From NCBI GenBank assembly GCA_900539375.1, contig UQBY01000023.1, forward strand, positions 1 to 40,195: 40,195 bases of DNA. The letters are read 5' to 3'. Each line of letters starts with the position of its first letter. Positions within the stretch are counted from its first letter, which is position 1. The notes under the pieces were generated by a model. That model made no database searches. It saw nothing but the letters and a program-made list of their open reading frames with translations, and was not told where the DNA came from. This DNA comes from an uncultured Clostridium sp. (GTDB lineage: Bacteria > Bacillota > Clostridia > Clostridiales > Clostridiaceae). Made by a program: the position numbers and the translations under genes. Shown here one piece after another: positions 16,760 to 26,065 of the stretch.

Positions 16760-17980
16760 TTAACCCTCCTCTGAAACCTTTTGTAATAATCCTAATGCAA
16801 AAAACATTGTAAGCATAGAGCTACCACCAGCACTTACAAAAGGTAGAGTTATTCCTGTTAAAGGTATTACTTTAAATATACCTCCAATAATAACTAAAGC
16901 TTGACATGCTATCATTACACTTAATCCTACTGCTACTAATTGTGAAAATCTATTATTTGTTACAAAGGCAACTCTTATTCCTCTATAGAAAAGTAAGAAG
17001 AATAATATTAATATTCCTATTCCAAATATTATACCAAACTCTTCACAAATCATTGCAAAAATATAGTCACTTTCTCTTACAGGCACAAAGTCAGGATATC
17101 CCTGTCCTAAACCTGAACCAAACATCCCACCTGAAGATATTGCATATAAACCTTGAATTATTTGATATCCTGCATCAGTTGGGTCAGCCCATGGGTCAAG
17201 CCATATTTGTACTCTTTTTCTAATGTGTGAAAAAAGTTTATATGCCATACTTGCACCTACTGCTGATAATCCTAAACATAATACAACATACTTTTTCTTT
17301 GATGTAGCAACATATAAAAGTGAAACTGCTATACCAAAAAATATTAAAGCTGAACCTAAGTCAGTTTGATAAACAAGGCATCCTAAACAAAATATTGTTA
17401 CTAAGGCAGGTTCTATAAGATTTTTTAATTGTTTAATTGTTTTTTCTTTACCACTATATCCTTTTAAAGCTGATGATAAATATAAAACCAATGTTATTTT
17501 ACCAAACTCTGAAGGTTGAATTCCAAAATTGCCTATATAAATCCAGTTGTTAGAACCATTAGTTTCTGGTGCAAATAATGGTGCTAATATCATAAATATT
17601 ATTGTTAAAACTAAATATATATATCTATAATTTGATAGTCTTTTCATCCTTGGAAGAAGAACTACAGTTAAAATAAATATTATAATACCTAAAACAAACC
17701 AAGCAATTTGCTTTATTGCATAAGTATAATCTATTCTATATAACATAGCTATTCCTATAGCAGATAAAATACATGCAAATATAAGCAAAAATTTATCTCC
17801 TTCTGGATAAAACTTTCTTATTATGAAATGAGAACACATTATAACAACGCATACTATTCCACCTATAATAAGCGCTCTTTTATCTACTGGATTGCTTAAA
17901 AGTGCTAAATCACCAAAAAGAGCAATACATAAAATGTATGTAACTAATAAAAGTAGAAATTCATCTTTACGAATTTTCAC
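16760..17980 (-). CDS. FtsW/RodA/SpoVE-family peptidoglycan polymerase
   Basis: SEDS-family glycosyltransferase that polymerises lipid II. The 406 residues contain about ten hydrophobic helices and the family signatures NGSNNWIYIGNFGIQPSEFGKI (about 153-174), YQTDLGSALIFF (about 204), and the C-terminal GITLPFVSAGGSSML (about 374). It starts at a GTG eight bases after GAGGTG. It sits between an FHA protein and a class B PBP, the usual arrangement for a SEDS-PBP pair. Whether it serves elongation, division or sporulation cannot be told from sequence alone. Confidence 0.93.
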   Translation of the reverse strand: MKIRKDEFLLLLVTYILCIALFGDLALLSNPVDKRALIIGGIVCVVIMCSHFIIRKFYPEGDKFLLIFACILSAIGIAMLYRIDYTYAIKQIAWFVLGIIIFILTVVLLPRMKRLSNYRYIYLVLTIIFMILAPLFAPETNGSNNWIYIGNFGIQPSEFGKITLVLYLSSALKGYSGKEKTIKQLKNLIEPALVTIFCLGCLVYQTDLGSALIFFGIAVSLLYVATSKKKYVVLCLGLSAVGASMAYKLFSHIRKRVQIWLDPWADPTDAGYQIIQGLYAISSGGMFGSGLGQGYPDFVPVRESDYIFAMICEEFGIIFGIGILILFFLLFYRGIRVAFVTNNRFSQLVAVGLSVMIACQALVIIGGIFKVIPLTGITLPFVSAGGSSMLTMFFALGLLQKVSEEG

Positions 17981-17996
17981 AAAATCACCTCAATCA

Positions 17997-18467
17997 TTAT
18001 GCTAACACTCTAAATAAAGCTGTTCCAATTTGAACCTCTTCATTTCCTAATAATCTAACATTCATTGATATCTTTTTCCCATTAACAAATGTTCCATTAG
18101 TACTGTGTAAATCTTCTATATATAAATTATTCCCTTTTACCATAAGTTTAGCATGGTTGCCTGAAGTATGCCTATCTTGTAAAACTACAGAATTGTCTTC
18201 CTTTCTTCCAATAGTTACTATATCTATAATAGGTATTATAGTTCCCTTTTTAATGTTAGGATTCTCTCCCGTTGAAATAACCTCAATGCCATAGCTTTTC
18301 TTAGCTTTTGCTCTCTTTTTAGGAGGTTTTGAAGGTTTTTCATTTTTTCTAACATTATTAACTTTTATATCTTTATACATTATTTTTAGGGCATAGTATA
18401 TTATAAAATAAAGAATTATTATAAATATAACTCCAAATACTATTGCCATTATTTTAGAAAAATCCAT
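17997..18467 (-). CDS. Membrane-anchored FHA-domain protein
   Basis: A 156-residue protein with one N-terminal transmembrane helix (about 8-30), a basic linker (KPSKPPKKRAKAKKS) and a C-terminal forkhead-associated domain, a phosphothreonine reader. FHA signatures are IGRKEDNSVVL, the SGNHAKL Ser/His pair and LHSTNGTFVNG. It precedes the ftsW-like and pbp genes, as FhaB precedes rodA-pbpA in actinobacteria. It may recruit or regulate that pair in response to Ser/Thr kinase signals. No kinase or phosphatase gene lies in this window, so the phosphoprotein partner is encoded elsewhere. The ATG has GAGGTGAA upstream. Confidence 0.9.
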   Translation of the reverse strand: MDFSKIMAIVFGVIFIIILYFIIYYALKIMYKDIKVNNVRKNEKPSKPPKKRAKAKKSYGIEVISTGENPNIKKGTIIPIIDIVTIGRKEDNSVVLQDRHTSGNHAKLMVKGNNLYIEDLHSTNGTFVNGKKISMNVRLLGNEEVQIGTALFRVLA

Positions 18468-18565
18468 AAGTTCACCTCAAAAATAAAATTATCTGTACAT
18501 ATAATTATACAATAATAATGACATAAAAGCATACTTATTGTATATTTTAAGAAATCATTAATAAT

Positions 18566-21388
18566 TTATAACATATTTCTTAAATACTTTCCTGTATATG
18601 AATTTTCTACTTTGATTATTTCTTCTGGTGTTCCTTCTGCAACTAAAGTTCCTCCCTTATCTCCACCTTCAGGACCTAAATCTATAATGTGGTCTGCACA
18701 TTTTATAATATCAAGATTATGTTCAATAACAACTACAGAATTCCCTGCCTCTACTAATCTTTGAAGTATTTCTATTAATCTCTTTACATCATCTATATGA
18801 AGTCCTGTTGAAGGCTCATCTAAAATATATAACGTTTTTCCTGTACTTCTTTTTGAAAGTTCATAAGCAAGTTTTATTCTTTGAGCCTCACCTCCAGAAA
18901 GTTGAGTTGAAGGCTGACCTAATCTTATATAGCCAAGACCTACATCATATAAGGTTTGAAGTTTATTTTTTATTCTTGGAATATTTTCAAAGAACTTTAA
19001 CCCTTCTTCTACAGTCATCTTTAATACATCATCTATATTTTTACCTTTATATTTAACCTCTAAAGTTTCTCTATTGTATCTTTTTCCATTACAAACTTCA
19101 CAAGGAACATATACATCAGATAAAAATTGCATTTCAATTTTTATTATTCCATCACCTGAACAAGCTTCACATCTTCCACCTTTTACATTAAATGAAAATC
19201 TTCCTGGTTTATATCCTCTCATTTTAGCTTCTGTTGTTGTTGAAAATAATTCTCTTATTATATCAAAAGTTCCAGTATACGTAGCTGGATTTGAACGAGG
19301 AGTTCTTCCTATTGGACTTTGGTCTATATCTATTATTTTATCTATATTTTCAAAACCTATTATTTCTTTATGAGCTCCTACTGGATTTCTGCTTTTATTA
19401 ACTAATCTATTTAATCCTTTATATAATACTTCATTAATTAAAGTACTCTTTCCTGAACCTGAAACTCCAGTAACCACTGTTAATGTTCCAAGGGGAATAG
19501 AAACATTTAAATTCTTTAAATTATTTTCTTTAGCACCTTTAATAGTTATTTTCTTACCATTACCTTCTCTTCTTAAGGCTGGAACTTCTATTTTTTTTGC
19601 TCCACTTAAATACTGTCCAGTAATAGACTTTTTACACTTCATTATCTCTTTTGCTGTTCCACAAGCTATTACTTCTCCACCATGTTCTCCTGCACCTGGC
19701 CCTATATCTACTATATAATCAGCAGCTTTCATTGTATCTTCATCATGTTCAACAACTATTACAGTATTTCCAACATCTCTAAGTTTTTGTAATGTCCCTA
19801 TAAGCTTATCATTATCTCTTTGATGAAGTCCTATACTTGGTTCATCTAAAATATACAACACTCCCATTAATGAAGAACCTATTTGAGTTGCAAGTCTTAT
19901 TCTTTGAGCCTCTCCTCCAGATAATGTTCCTGATTTTCTAGATAAGTTTAAGTAATCTAAACCTACATCAACTAAAAATTGAAGTCTATTTTTTATTTCT
20001 CTTACAATTTGGTCACTAATTATTCTTTTCTTTTCTGAAAAATTTAAGTTATTTATAAAATCAAGTTCTTCTTTTATAGGCATTTGTGTAAACTCAATTA
20101 TATTTTTTCCATTAATTTTTACTGATAATACTTCTGACTTTAATCTTGCCCCATGACATTTAGGACAAGCCTTATCACTCATAAAGGCTTCTATTCCATC
20201 TTTTATGAAATCAGAATTTGACTCATTATACCTTCTTCTTAGTGCATTTATTTCTCCTTCAAAAGCATAATTATATACTGCTTTAGTGCCATCTTTAACA
20301 TAGGTAATACTAAGTTTCTTTCCTTTTGTTCCATATAATAAAATATCTACAATTTCCTTTGGAAGGTCTTCAATAGGGGTATCTAATGAAAAATTATATT
20401 CCTTACATAAAGCTTTTAAAATAGCAAATGTCCAAGATTCTTTTTTAAGTCTTCCTTCTCCCCAACTTGCTATAGCACCTTCCATAATGCTTAATTTTTT
20501 ATTTGGAATAACAAGCTTTTCATCAATTTCAAATAAAGTTCCAAGTCCATCACAATAGTCACATTTTCCATAAGGTGCATTAAAAGAGAACATTCTAGGT
20601 TCTAATTCTCCTATACTTATACCACAATCAGGACAAGCAAACTTTTCACTAAATAAAATATCCTTATCACCTATTACATTTACAATTACAAGGCTTTCTC
20701 CAAGCTTTAGAGCTGTTTCTAAAGAATCTGAAAGTCTTCCTTCAATTCCTTCCTTAACTATTAATCTATCTACAACTGCTTCTATATTATGCTTTATGTT
20801 TTTCTCAAGCTTTATGTCTTCTTCAGTTAAATCATAAATTTCTCCGTCAATTCTTGCTCTTACAAAACCATTTTTCTTTATTCCCTCTAATATCTTTTCA
20901 TGAGTTCCTTTTCTTCCTTTTATAATAGGTGCTAATATTTGTATTTTGGTTCTTTCACCTAATGCCATAACTTGATCTACAATTTGGTCCACAGTTTGTT
21001 GTTTTATCTCTTTTCCACACTTAGGACAATAAGGTGTTCCAACTCTTGCATATAAAAGTCTTAAATAATCATATATTTCTGTTATTGTTCCTACTGTTGA
21101 CCTTGGATTTTTACTTGTAGTTTTTTGGTCTATAGAAATAGCTGGTGATAATCCTTCAATTTTTTCCACATCAGGTTTATTCATTTGACCTAAAAATTGT
21201 CTTGCATATGCAGATAAGGATTCTACATATCTTCTTTGTCCTTCTGCATATAATGTATCAAAAGCTAATGAAGATTTTCCTGAACCAGAAAGACCAGTAA
21301 ATACAATAAGTTTGTCTCTAGGTATTGTTAAGCTTACATTTTTTAAATTATTTACTTTTGCTCCCTTTATAATAATTTTATCATTCAT
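18566..21388 (-). CDS. uvrA: Excinuclease ABC subunit UvrA
   Basis: Damage-recognition ATPase of nucleotide-excision repair. The 940 residues show the duplicated ABC architecture. The first Walker A is GLSGSGKSSLAFD (about 32). Zinc-binding cysteines lie at CPDCGISIGELEPR and CDYCDGLG (about 250-285), and the first signature and Walker B at TLSGGEAQRIRLATQ and LYILDEPSIGLHQRD. The second half has GVSGSGKSTLINE (about 640), the CEACSGDG and CEVCNGKRYN zinc finger (about 740), and QLSGGEAQRIKLAYE with LYILDEPSTGLH. The ATG follows AAGGAG. It begins 65 bases after uvrB, so both genes share the LexA-controlled promoter. Confidence 0.98.
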   Translation of the reverse strand: MNDKIIIKGAKVNNLKNVSLTIPRDKLIVFTGLSGSGKSSLAFDTLYAEGQRRYVESLSAYARQFLGQMNKPDVEKIEGLSPAISIDQKTTSKNPRSTVGTITEIYDYLRLLYARVGTPYCPKCGKEIKQQTVDQIVDQVMALGERTKIQILAPIIKGRKGTHEKILEGIKKNGFVRARIDGEIYDLTEEDIKLEKNIKHNIEAVVDRLIVKEGIEGRLSDSLETALKLGESLVIVNVIGDKDILFSEKFACPDCGISIGELEPRMFSFNAPYGKCDYCDGLGTLFEIDEKLVIPNKKLSIMEGAIASWGEGRLKKESWTFAILKALCKEYNFSLDTPIEDLPKEIVDILLYGTKGKKLSITYVKDGTKAVYNYAFEGEINALRRRYNESNSDFIKDGIEAFMSDKACPKCHGARLKSEVLSVKINGKNIIEFTQMPIKEELDFINNLNFSEKKRIISDQIVREIKNRLQFLVDVGLDYLNLSRKSGTLSGGEAQRIRLATQIGSSLMGVLYILDEPSIGLHQRDNDKLIGTLQKLRDVGNTVIVVEHDEDTMKAADYIVDIGPGAGEHGGEVIACGTAKEIMKCKKSITGQYLSGAKKIEVPALRREGNGKKITIKGAKENNLKNLNVSIPLGTLTVVTGVSGSGKSTLINEVLYKGLNRLVNKSRNPVGAHKEIIGFENIDKIIDIDQSPIGRTPRSNPATYTGTFDIIRELFSTTTEAKMRGYKPGRFSFNVKGGRCEACSGDGIIKIEMQFLSDVYVPCEVCNGKRYNRETLEVKYKGKNIDDVLKMTVEEGLKFFENIPRIKNKLQTLYDVGLGYIRLGQPSTQLSGGEAQRIKLAYELSKRSTGKTLYILDEPSTGLHIDDVKRLIEILQRLVEAGNSVVVIEHNLDIIKCADHIIDLGPEGGDKGGTLVAEGTPEEIIKVENSYTGKYLRNML

Positions 21389-21453
21389 GTTTTTTCTCCT
21401 TACATATTAAAGTTTTTCAAATATATTAATGTTCTAATTCTATTACAAATACT

Positions 21454-23427
21454 TTAATTTTTTTCTAAGTCAGAAATTATATCTCTAAGCTCTGCTGCTC
21501 TTTCAAATTGAAGATTTTTAGCTGCATCAAGCATTTCTTCTTTATATTTTTTAATAAGCTTATTTTTTTCCTTTTGAGTAAGTTTCTTAGTTTCCTTAGA
21601 AATATCTTTTATTTCTTCTTCCTCTAATGTCTTAGTTGCCTCTATAACACTTCTTATATCTTTTATTATTGTCTTAGGAACTATATTATGTTCTTCATTA
21701 TATTTCATCTGAATAGCTCTTCTTCTTTTAGTTTCCTTTATTGCTCTATCCATTGAGTTAGTAATTTTATCTGCATACATTATAACCTTACTTTCAGAAT
21801 TTCTAGCTGCTCTACCTATAGTTTGTATTAATGAAGTTTCAGACCTTAAAAATCCCTCTTTATCAGCATCTATAATTGCAACTAATGCAACCTCTGGAAT
21901 ATCTAGTCCTTCTCTTAAAAGGTTAATACCAACAAGAACATCATATTCACCCTTTCTAAGGTCTCTTATTATTTCCATTCTTTCAATTGTCTTTATATCA
22001 GAATGCATATATGTTGCTTTAACTCCAAGCTCTATAAGATATTTTGTTAAATCTTCTGCCATCTTTTTTGTTAAAGTTGTAATAAGAGTTCTAAAACCTT
22101 TTTCTGTATTTTTTATTATTTCTCCATATAAATCATCAATTTGTCCTTTAACAGGCTTTACTATTATTTCTGGGTCTAAAAGTCCTGTTGGTCTTATTAT
22201 TTGCTCTGCTATTTCAGAAGAATTATCTAATTCATATTGAGATGGTGTTGCACTTACAAAAACTACTTGATTTATCTTTTTCTCAAATTCCTGAAACTTT
22301 AGTGGTCTATTGTCATAGGCACAAGGAAGTCTAAACCCATAATCAACTAAAGTTTCTTTTCTAGACCTATCTCCTGCATACATAGCTCTTACTTGTGGAA
22401 TTGTAACATGGCTTTCATCTATAAACATTAAAAAGTCCTTTGGAAAATAATCAAGTAAAGTTTTAGGTGGTGTTCCTGGAGCTCTATTATCCATTATTCT
22501 AGAATAATTTTCTATTCCACTACAATATCCCATTTCTCTAATCATTTCTATATCAAAATTAGTTCTTTGTCTTAATCTTTGAGCCTCAAGAAGTTTATCC
22601 TGTGCATTAAGTTCTTTAAGCCTATCTTCAAGTTCATATTCTATTGTTTTTAAAGCTCTTTCTATTGTTTCTGAAGAGGATGCAAAGTGAGAAGCTGGGA
22701 AAATAGCTACATGTTCTCTTTCTCCTAAAATGTTTCCCGTTAAAATATCAAATTCTCTTATTCTATCTATTTCATCTCCAAAAAACTCTATTCTTATTCC
22801 TTTAGTAGAAGATGAGGCTGGAACAATATCTAAATTATCTCCTCTTACTCTAAAGGTACCTCTTTTAAAATCTATATCATTTCTTTCATATTGAATTTCT
22901 ATAAGCTTTTTTATTATCTCATCTCTATCTTTTTCCATACCTACTCTTAAGCTTATAGTAAGTTTTTCATATTCTTCAGGATTTCCCAATCCATAAATAC
23001 AAGATACAGAAGCAACTATAATAACATCTCTTCTTTCAAAAAGTGCAGAAGTTGCAGAGTGCCTAAGTTTATCTATTTCTTCATTTATTGCTGCATCTTT
23101 TTCTATAAAGGTATCTGTTTGTGGTACATAGGCTTCTGGTTGATAATAGTCATAATAAGAAACAAAATATTCTACTATATTATCAGGAAAAAATTCCTTA
23201 AATTCTGAACATAATTGAGCTGCTAAAGTTTTATTATGAGCTAAAATTATTGTAGGTCTTTGAAGTTTTTCTATAATATTTGCCATGGTAAATGTTTTTC
23301 CTGAACCTGTTACTCCAAGCAAAGTTTGACCTCTATTTCCTTTTTCAATTGATTCTACTAAAGTTTCTATAGCTTCTGGTTGATCACCAGTAGGTTTAAA
23401 CTTAGATTTTATTTTAAACTCTTCCAT
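21454..23427 (-). CDS. uvrB: Excinuclease ABC subunit UvrB
   Basis: DNA-strand-opening helicase-like subunit that verifies damage and hands it to UvrC. The 657 residues include Walker A GVTGSGKTFTMAN (about 39), the beta-hairpin region YYDYYQPEAYVPQTDTFIEK (about 92), the DESHVTIPQ Walker B (about 338), helicase motifs GINLLREGLDIPE and QTIGRAARN, and a C-terminal UVR segment (DAAKNLQFERAAELRD) that contacts UvrC. The start follows GGAGCGTGA. It is the first gene of uvrB-uvrA behind a promoter with an overlapping SOS box. Confidence 0.98.
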   Translation of the reverse strand: MEEFKIKSKFKPTGDQPEAIETLVESIEKGNRGQTLLGVTGSGKTFTMANIIEKLQRPTIILAHNKTLAAQLCSEFKEFFPDNIVEYFVSYYDYYQPEAYVPQTDTFIEKDAAINEEIDKLRHSATSALFERRDVIIVASVSCIYGLGNPEEYEKLTISLRVGMEKDRDEIIKKLIEIQYERNDIDFKRGTFRVRGDNLDIVPASSSTKGIRIEFFGDEIDRIREFDILTGNILGEREHVAIFPASHFASSSETIERALKTIEYELEDRLKELNAQDKLLEAQRLRQRTNFDIEMIREMGYCSGIENYSRIMDNRAPGTPPKTLLDYFPKDFLMFIDESHVTIPQVRAMYAGDRSRKETLVDYGFRLPCAYDNRPLKFQEFEKKINQVVFVSATPSQYELDNSSEIAEQIIRPTGLLDPEIIVKPVKGQIDDLYGEIIKNTEKGFRTLITTLTKKMAEDLTKYLIELGVKATYMHSDIKTIERMEIIRDLRKGEYDVLVGINLLREGLDIPEVALVAIIDADKEGFLRSETSLIQTIGRAARNSESKVIMYADKITNSMDRAIKETKRRRAIQMKYNEEHNIVPKTIIKDIRSVIEATKTLEEEEIKDISKETKKLTQKEKNKLIKKYKEEMLDAAKNLQFERAAELRDIISDLEKN

Positions 23428-23444
23428 TTCTTCACGCTCCTAAC

Positions 23445-23458
23445 CGAACTAATATTCG
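23445..23458. promoter_or_regulatory. LexA (SOS) box of uvrBA
   Basis: Palindrome CGAACTAATATTCG, close to the Firmicutes LexA/DinR consensus CGAACATATGTTCG. One half-site (CGAAC) is perfect and the other has a single change (ATTCG for GTTCG). It covers the predicted transcription start, just downstream of the -10 box, where bound LexA would block initiation. Confidence 0.8.
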
Positions 23459-23465
23459 TATATAT

Positions 23466-23494
23466 ATTTTACTTTCTATTCATAGTATAGTCAA
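23466..23494 (-). promoter_or_regulatory. SigA-type promoter of uvrB-uvrA
   Basis: Minus-strand TTGACT (23489-23494), a 17-base spacer, then TAAAAT (23466-23471). The predicted start near 23459 falls at the LexA box, and the leader to the uvrB ATG is about 30 bases. Confidence 0.75.
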
Positions 23495-23515
23495 TAAAAA
23501 AGAAAAAAATAAAAC

Positions 23516-23557
23516 AAAAAAAAGCTTTCTTAATAATGATTTTTCATTATTAAGAAA
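23516..23557 (-). terminator. Terminator of the ftsEX-ctp-minJ unit
   Basis: Perfect 14-bp arms TTTCTTAATAATGA and TCATTATTAAGAAA with a 4-base loop (23526-23557), followed on the minus strand by GC and a run of eight T. It begins 5 bases beyond the stop codon of the PDZ protein gene. Confidence 0.88.
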
Positions 23558-23562
23558 ACTCC

Positions 23563-24768
23563 TTAATTTTTATTAAAATTTACTATTTTATTTGAAGAAA
23601 TTTCTTTTGGTACTAATATCATTCCTAAGAAATTTTCTTCTTCATATTTATATATAAGCTCTTTTATATTTTTATCTCTATCTATAATTTTTATCTTTAA
23701 ATTCTGAACATTGTTTTTTAGTAAAGAATAGACTTCTTTATCACTAATTACTTTTTTATCTTCTATACTAATAATTTTATCTCCAGGATTTATTCCTATG
23801 TTATCTGCTATTGAATTTGGAATTACATCTAAAACTGATATTCCTTTTTCATCACTTACAAAAATTGGAGTTTCTCTATCTTCTCTACGAATATCTGCTT
23901 GATATAAAATTTCATTAATTATTGGTACTATTAAAATTATAATTATTTCTCCTAAGCTTCCTAAGAAGTTTAATTGTGCAATAGCTATTGTAAAAATTCC
24001 ATTTAACATCATAATTATTCCAGATGATGCTACCTTTTCTTTTTTAGTCATCCTAAATGTTACAGATGAATATCCTACTATGCAAACCATAGGGAACAAT
24101 ACTAAAGTCATATTTTCTATAGGATTTAAATTAGATATATTTCTTAAAATTGGCCACCAATTTGGCATATTAATATTTTGTGCTAGATTATTAGTAATAA
24201 TGTTTTGATATGTCATAAAAAATACTATTGATAAGGGCCAGCATCTTCCAAATAAATAACCACCTCTTATAGTACCATCTTTACTTGAAAACACTGGAAT
24301 GCTTCCTTTATCCCCATCAATTATCACTAAAATTCCATTTACAATATTTATTACTCCAACAAAAGTAAATAATGAACCTATATTCACTTCTATAATTTTA
24401 CTAAATATAAGCGAGGCTGCACCTAATATAGATGCAGTATATGAAATTCCTAAAAATCTATTTTTACTAAATACTAAGGATATAGAAAATAATATTAATA
24501 TAACAATCCCAACATTTTTATTAAAAACAACTCCCAAAGAATTTAAAATTAGACTTGTTATAGCACCTGCTACAATTCCTAATACTATTTGTGATAAAGT
24601 AAGCTCTAAAGCTGAATTTATGGAATCTCCAATCACCATCTTTTGTATTATTGTTAATTTTTTATTATTAAAAAACAATATTATTCCCATTAAAATCAGC
24701 AAACTTATAAAAAGTGGATCAACTATCATGGATGCTACTGATTCTAAAGTGAACAAAAATAAATTCAT
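23563..24768 (-). CDS. Polytopic membrane protein with C-terminal PDZ domain (MinJ-like)
   Basis: The first 280 or so of 401 residues are very hydrophobic, with about seven or eight membrane helices. A PDZ domain then follows (about 300-375; GISVLDVIPNSIADNIGINPGDKI). Bacillus MinJ has the same plan and lies beside ctpB, near ftsEX and uvrBA, where it links DivIVA to MinD at division sites. Shared architecture plus gene order suggest a MinJ relative, but sequence identity cannot be judged here. It could also be a membrane partner for the adjacent CtpB-like protease. It follows ctp by 18 bases, with GGGGG as ribosome site. Confidence 0.7.
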   Translation of the reverse strand: MNLFLFTLESVASMIVDPLFISLLILMGIILFFNNKKLTIIQKMVIGDSINSALELTLSQIVLGIVAGAITSLILNSLGVVFNKNVGIVILILFSISLVFSKNRFLGISYTASILGAASLIFSKIIEVNIGSLFTFVGVINIVNGILVIIDGDKGSIPVFSSKDGTIRGGYLFGRCWPLSIVFFMTYQNIITNNLAQNINMPNWWPILRNISNLNPIENMTLVLFPMVCIVGYSSVTFRMTKKEKVASSGIIMMLNGIFTIAIAQLNFLGSLGEIIIILIVPIINEILYQADIRREDRETPIFVSDEKGISVLDVIPNSIADNIGINPGDKIISIEDKKVISDKEVYSLLKNNVQNLKIKIIDRDKNIKELIYKYEEENFLGMILVPKEISSNKIVNFNKN

Positions 24769-24786
24769 AAATTGAATATCCCCCTG

Positions 24787-26037
24787 CTATTTAAGCTCTT
24801 CATTTAAAATTTCTAATGCTTTGTTTATTTGAGAGTCTTTTTCCTTTGTATATTCTTCTTTAAGTTCATCTTCGTTCAATTCTACTTCATAATCTGGATT
24901 AATTCCAACTTTATTTATATTTTCTCCACTTGGAGTGTAATATTTTGAAATTGTTACTTTCAATCCTCCATTTCCACTCTTTAATTCAAAAGGGACTTGA
25001 ACAACACCTTTTCCATAAGTTTTTGTTCCTACAATTGTTGCAGCTTTATAATCTCTTAAAGCCCCTGTAACTATTTCTGATGCACTTGCAGTATAACCAT
25101 CAGTTAATACTACTAAAGGCATACCTTCTGCTGAACCACCTGTAGATTTAACATCTTCTCTATTTTCATACTTATCTATTGTATATGTTATTATTTTATC
25201 TTTTGGAATAAACTCTGAAGCAATTTTAGCTGCTTGAGTTAATAAGCCTCCTCCATTTGATCTTAAATCAAACACTAATGCCTTCATCCCTTGTTTCTTT
25301 AATTCTTCAAGTTTAGCATGAAAATCTTCATATGCATTTTCATCAAAGCTAGTTAATCTAATATATCCTATTTCATCACCTAGCATTTCTCCTTCTACGC
25401 ATACATTTTTTACATCACCACGAGTAACACTCATTTGAATTTTTTCTTCTCCTCTAAGTATTACTAAATCTAATGTTTTTATTTCTTCACCCTTCATTAA
25501 AGAAACAGCTTTATCTGTGTCTCCACCAACTTCTTCTCCATCAACAGAGAAAATTACATCCTTTGCTTTAATACCAACTTTTTCTGCTGGACCATCTTTT
25601 ATAGTAGACTGAACTACAACTTGATTGTCTTTAGCTGCAATATATACTCCTATACCTTTAAAGCTTCCAGAAATTGAACTCATAAGATTTTTATATTCTT
25701 CTGAATTCATATAAACTGTATATGGGTCTCCTAATGAATTAACCATACCCTTTATTGCTGCCTCAAGCATAGTGTCATCATTCATATCTCCATCATATAA
25801 AGTTATTAAGTCATCTCTTACCTCAAATAAAGTTTTATATTTTTCTACTGCGGCCTTATCTTTATAAACATCTGCATAAATATCTCCATTCTTACCAAAA
25901 ACTATACCAAATCTTGATATATAGTTTCCACAGAAAAATGCTCCACCTATTAATACAACAACTCCCAAAATTGAAAGACCTTTTAAAATTCTTTTTTTGC
26001 CTTTTTTCTTTTCTTTTTCTTCTTGAAATTCGCTCAT
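24787..26037 (-). CDS. S41-family carboxy-terminal processing protease (CtpA/CtpB type)
   Basis: Membrane-anchored serine protease. It has one N-terminal transmembrane helix (about 20-40), an N-terminal helical region, a PDZ domain (about 100-185; GSFKGIGVYI and KDGPAEKVGIKAKD), and the S41 catalytic core with nucleophile Ser in DGYTASASEI and Lys in GTKTYGKGVVQ. Bacillus CtpB cleaves SpoIVFA during sporulation and stands next to ftsEX and minJ, as here. I prefer the ATG at 26037 (416 residues), eight bases after GGGAG; a TTG two codons earlier is too close to it. The precise substrate is unknown. Confidence 0.92.
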   Translation of the reverse strand: MSEFQEEKEKKKGKKRILKGLSILGVVVLIGGAFFCGNYISRFGIVFGKNGDIYADVYKDKAAVEKYKTLFEVRDDLITLYDGDMNDDTMLEAAIKGMVNSLGDPYTVYMNSEEYKNLMSSISGSFKGIGVYIAAKDNQVVVQSTIKDGPAEKVGIKAKDVIFSVDGEEVGGDTDKAVSLMKGEEIKTLDLVILRGEEKIQMSVTRGDVKNVCVEGEMLGDEIGYIRLTSFDENAYEDFHAKLEELKKQGMKALVFDLRSNGGGLLTQAAKIASEFIPKDKIITYTIDKYENREDVKSTGGSAEGMPLVVLTDGYTASASEIVTGALRDYKAATIVGTKTYGKGVVQVPFELKSGNGGLKVTISKYYTPSGENINKVGINPDYEVELNEDELKEEYTKEKDSQINKALEILNEELK

Positions 26038-26065
26038 TCTCAATTCTCCCTTTTCATTAAGGTTC

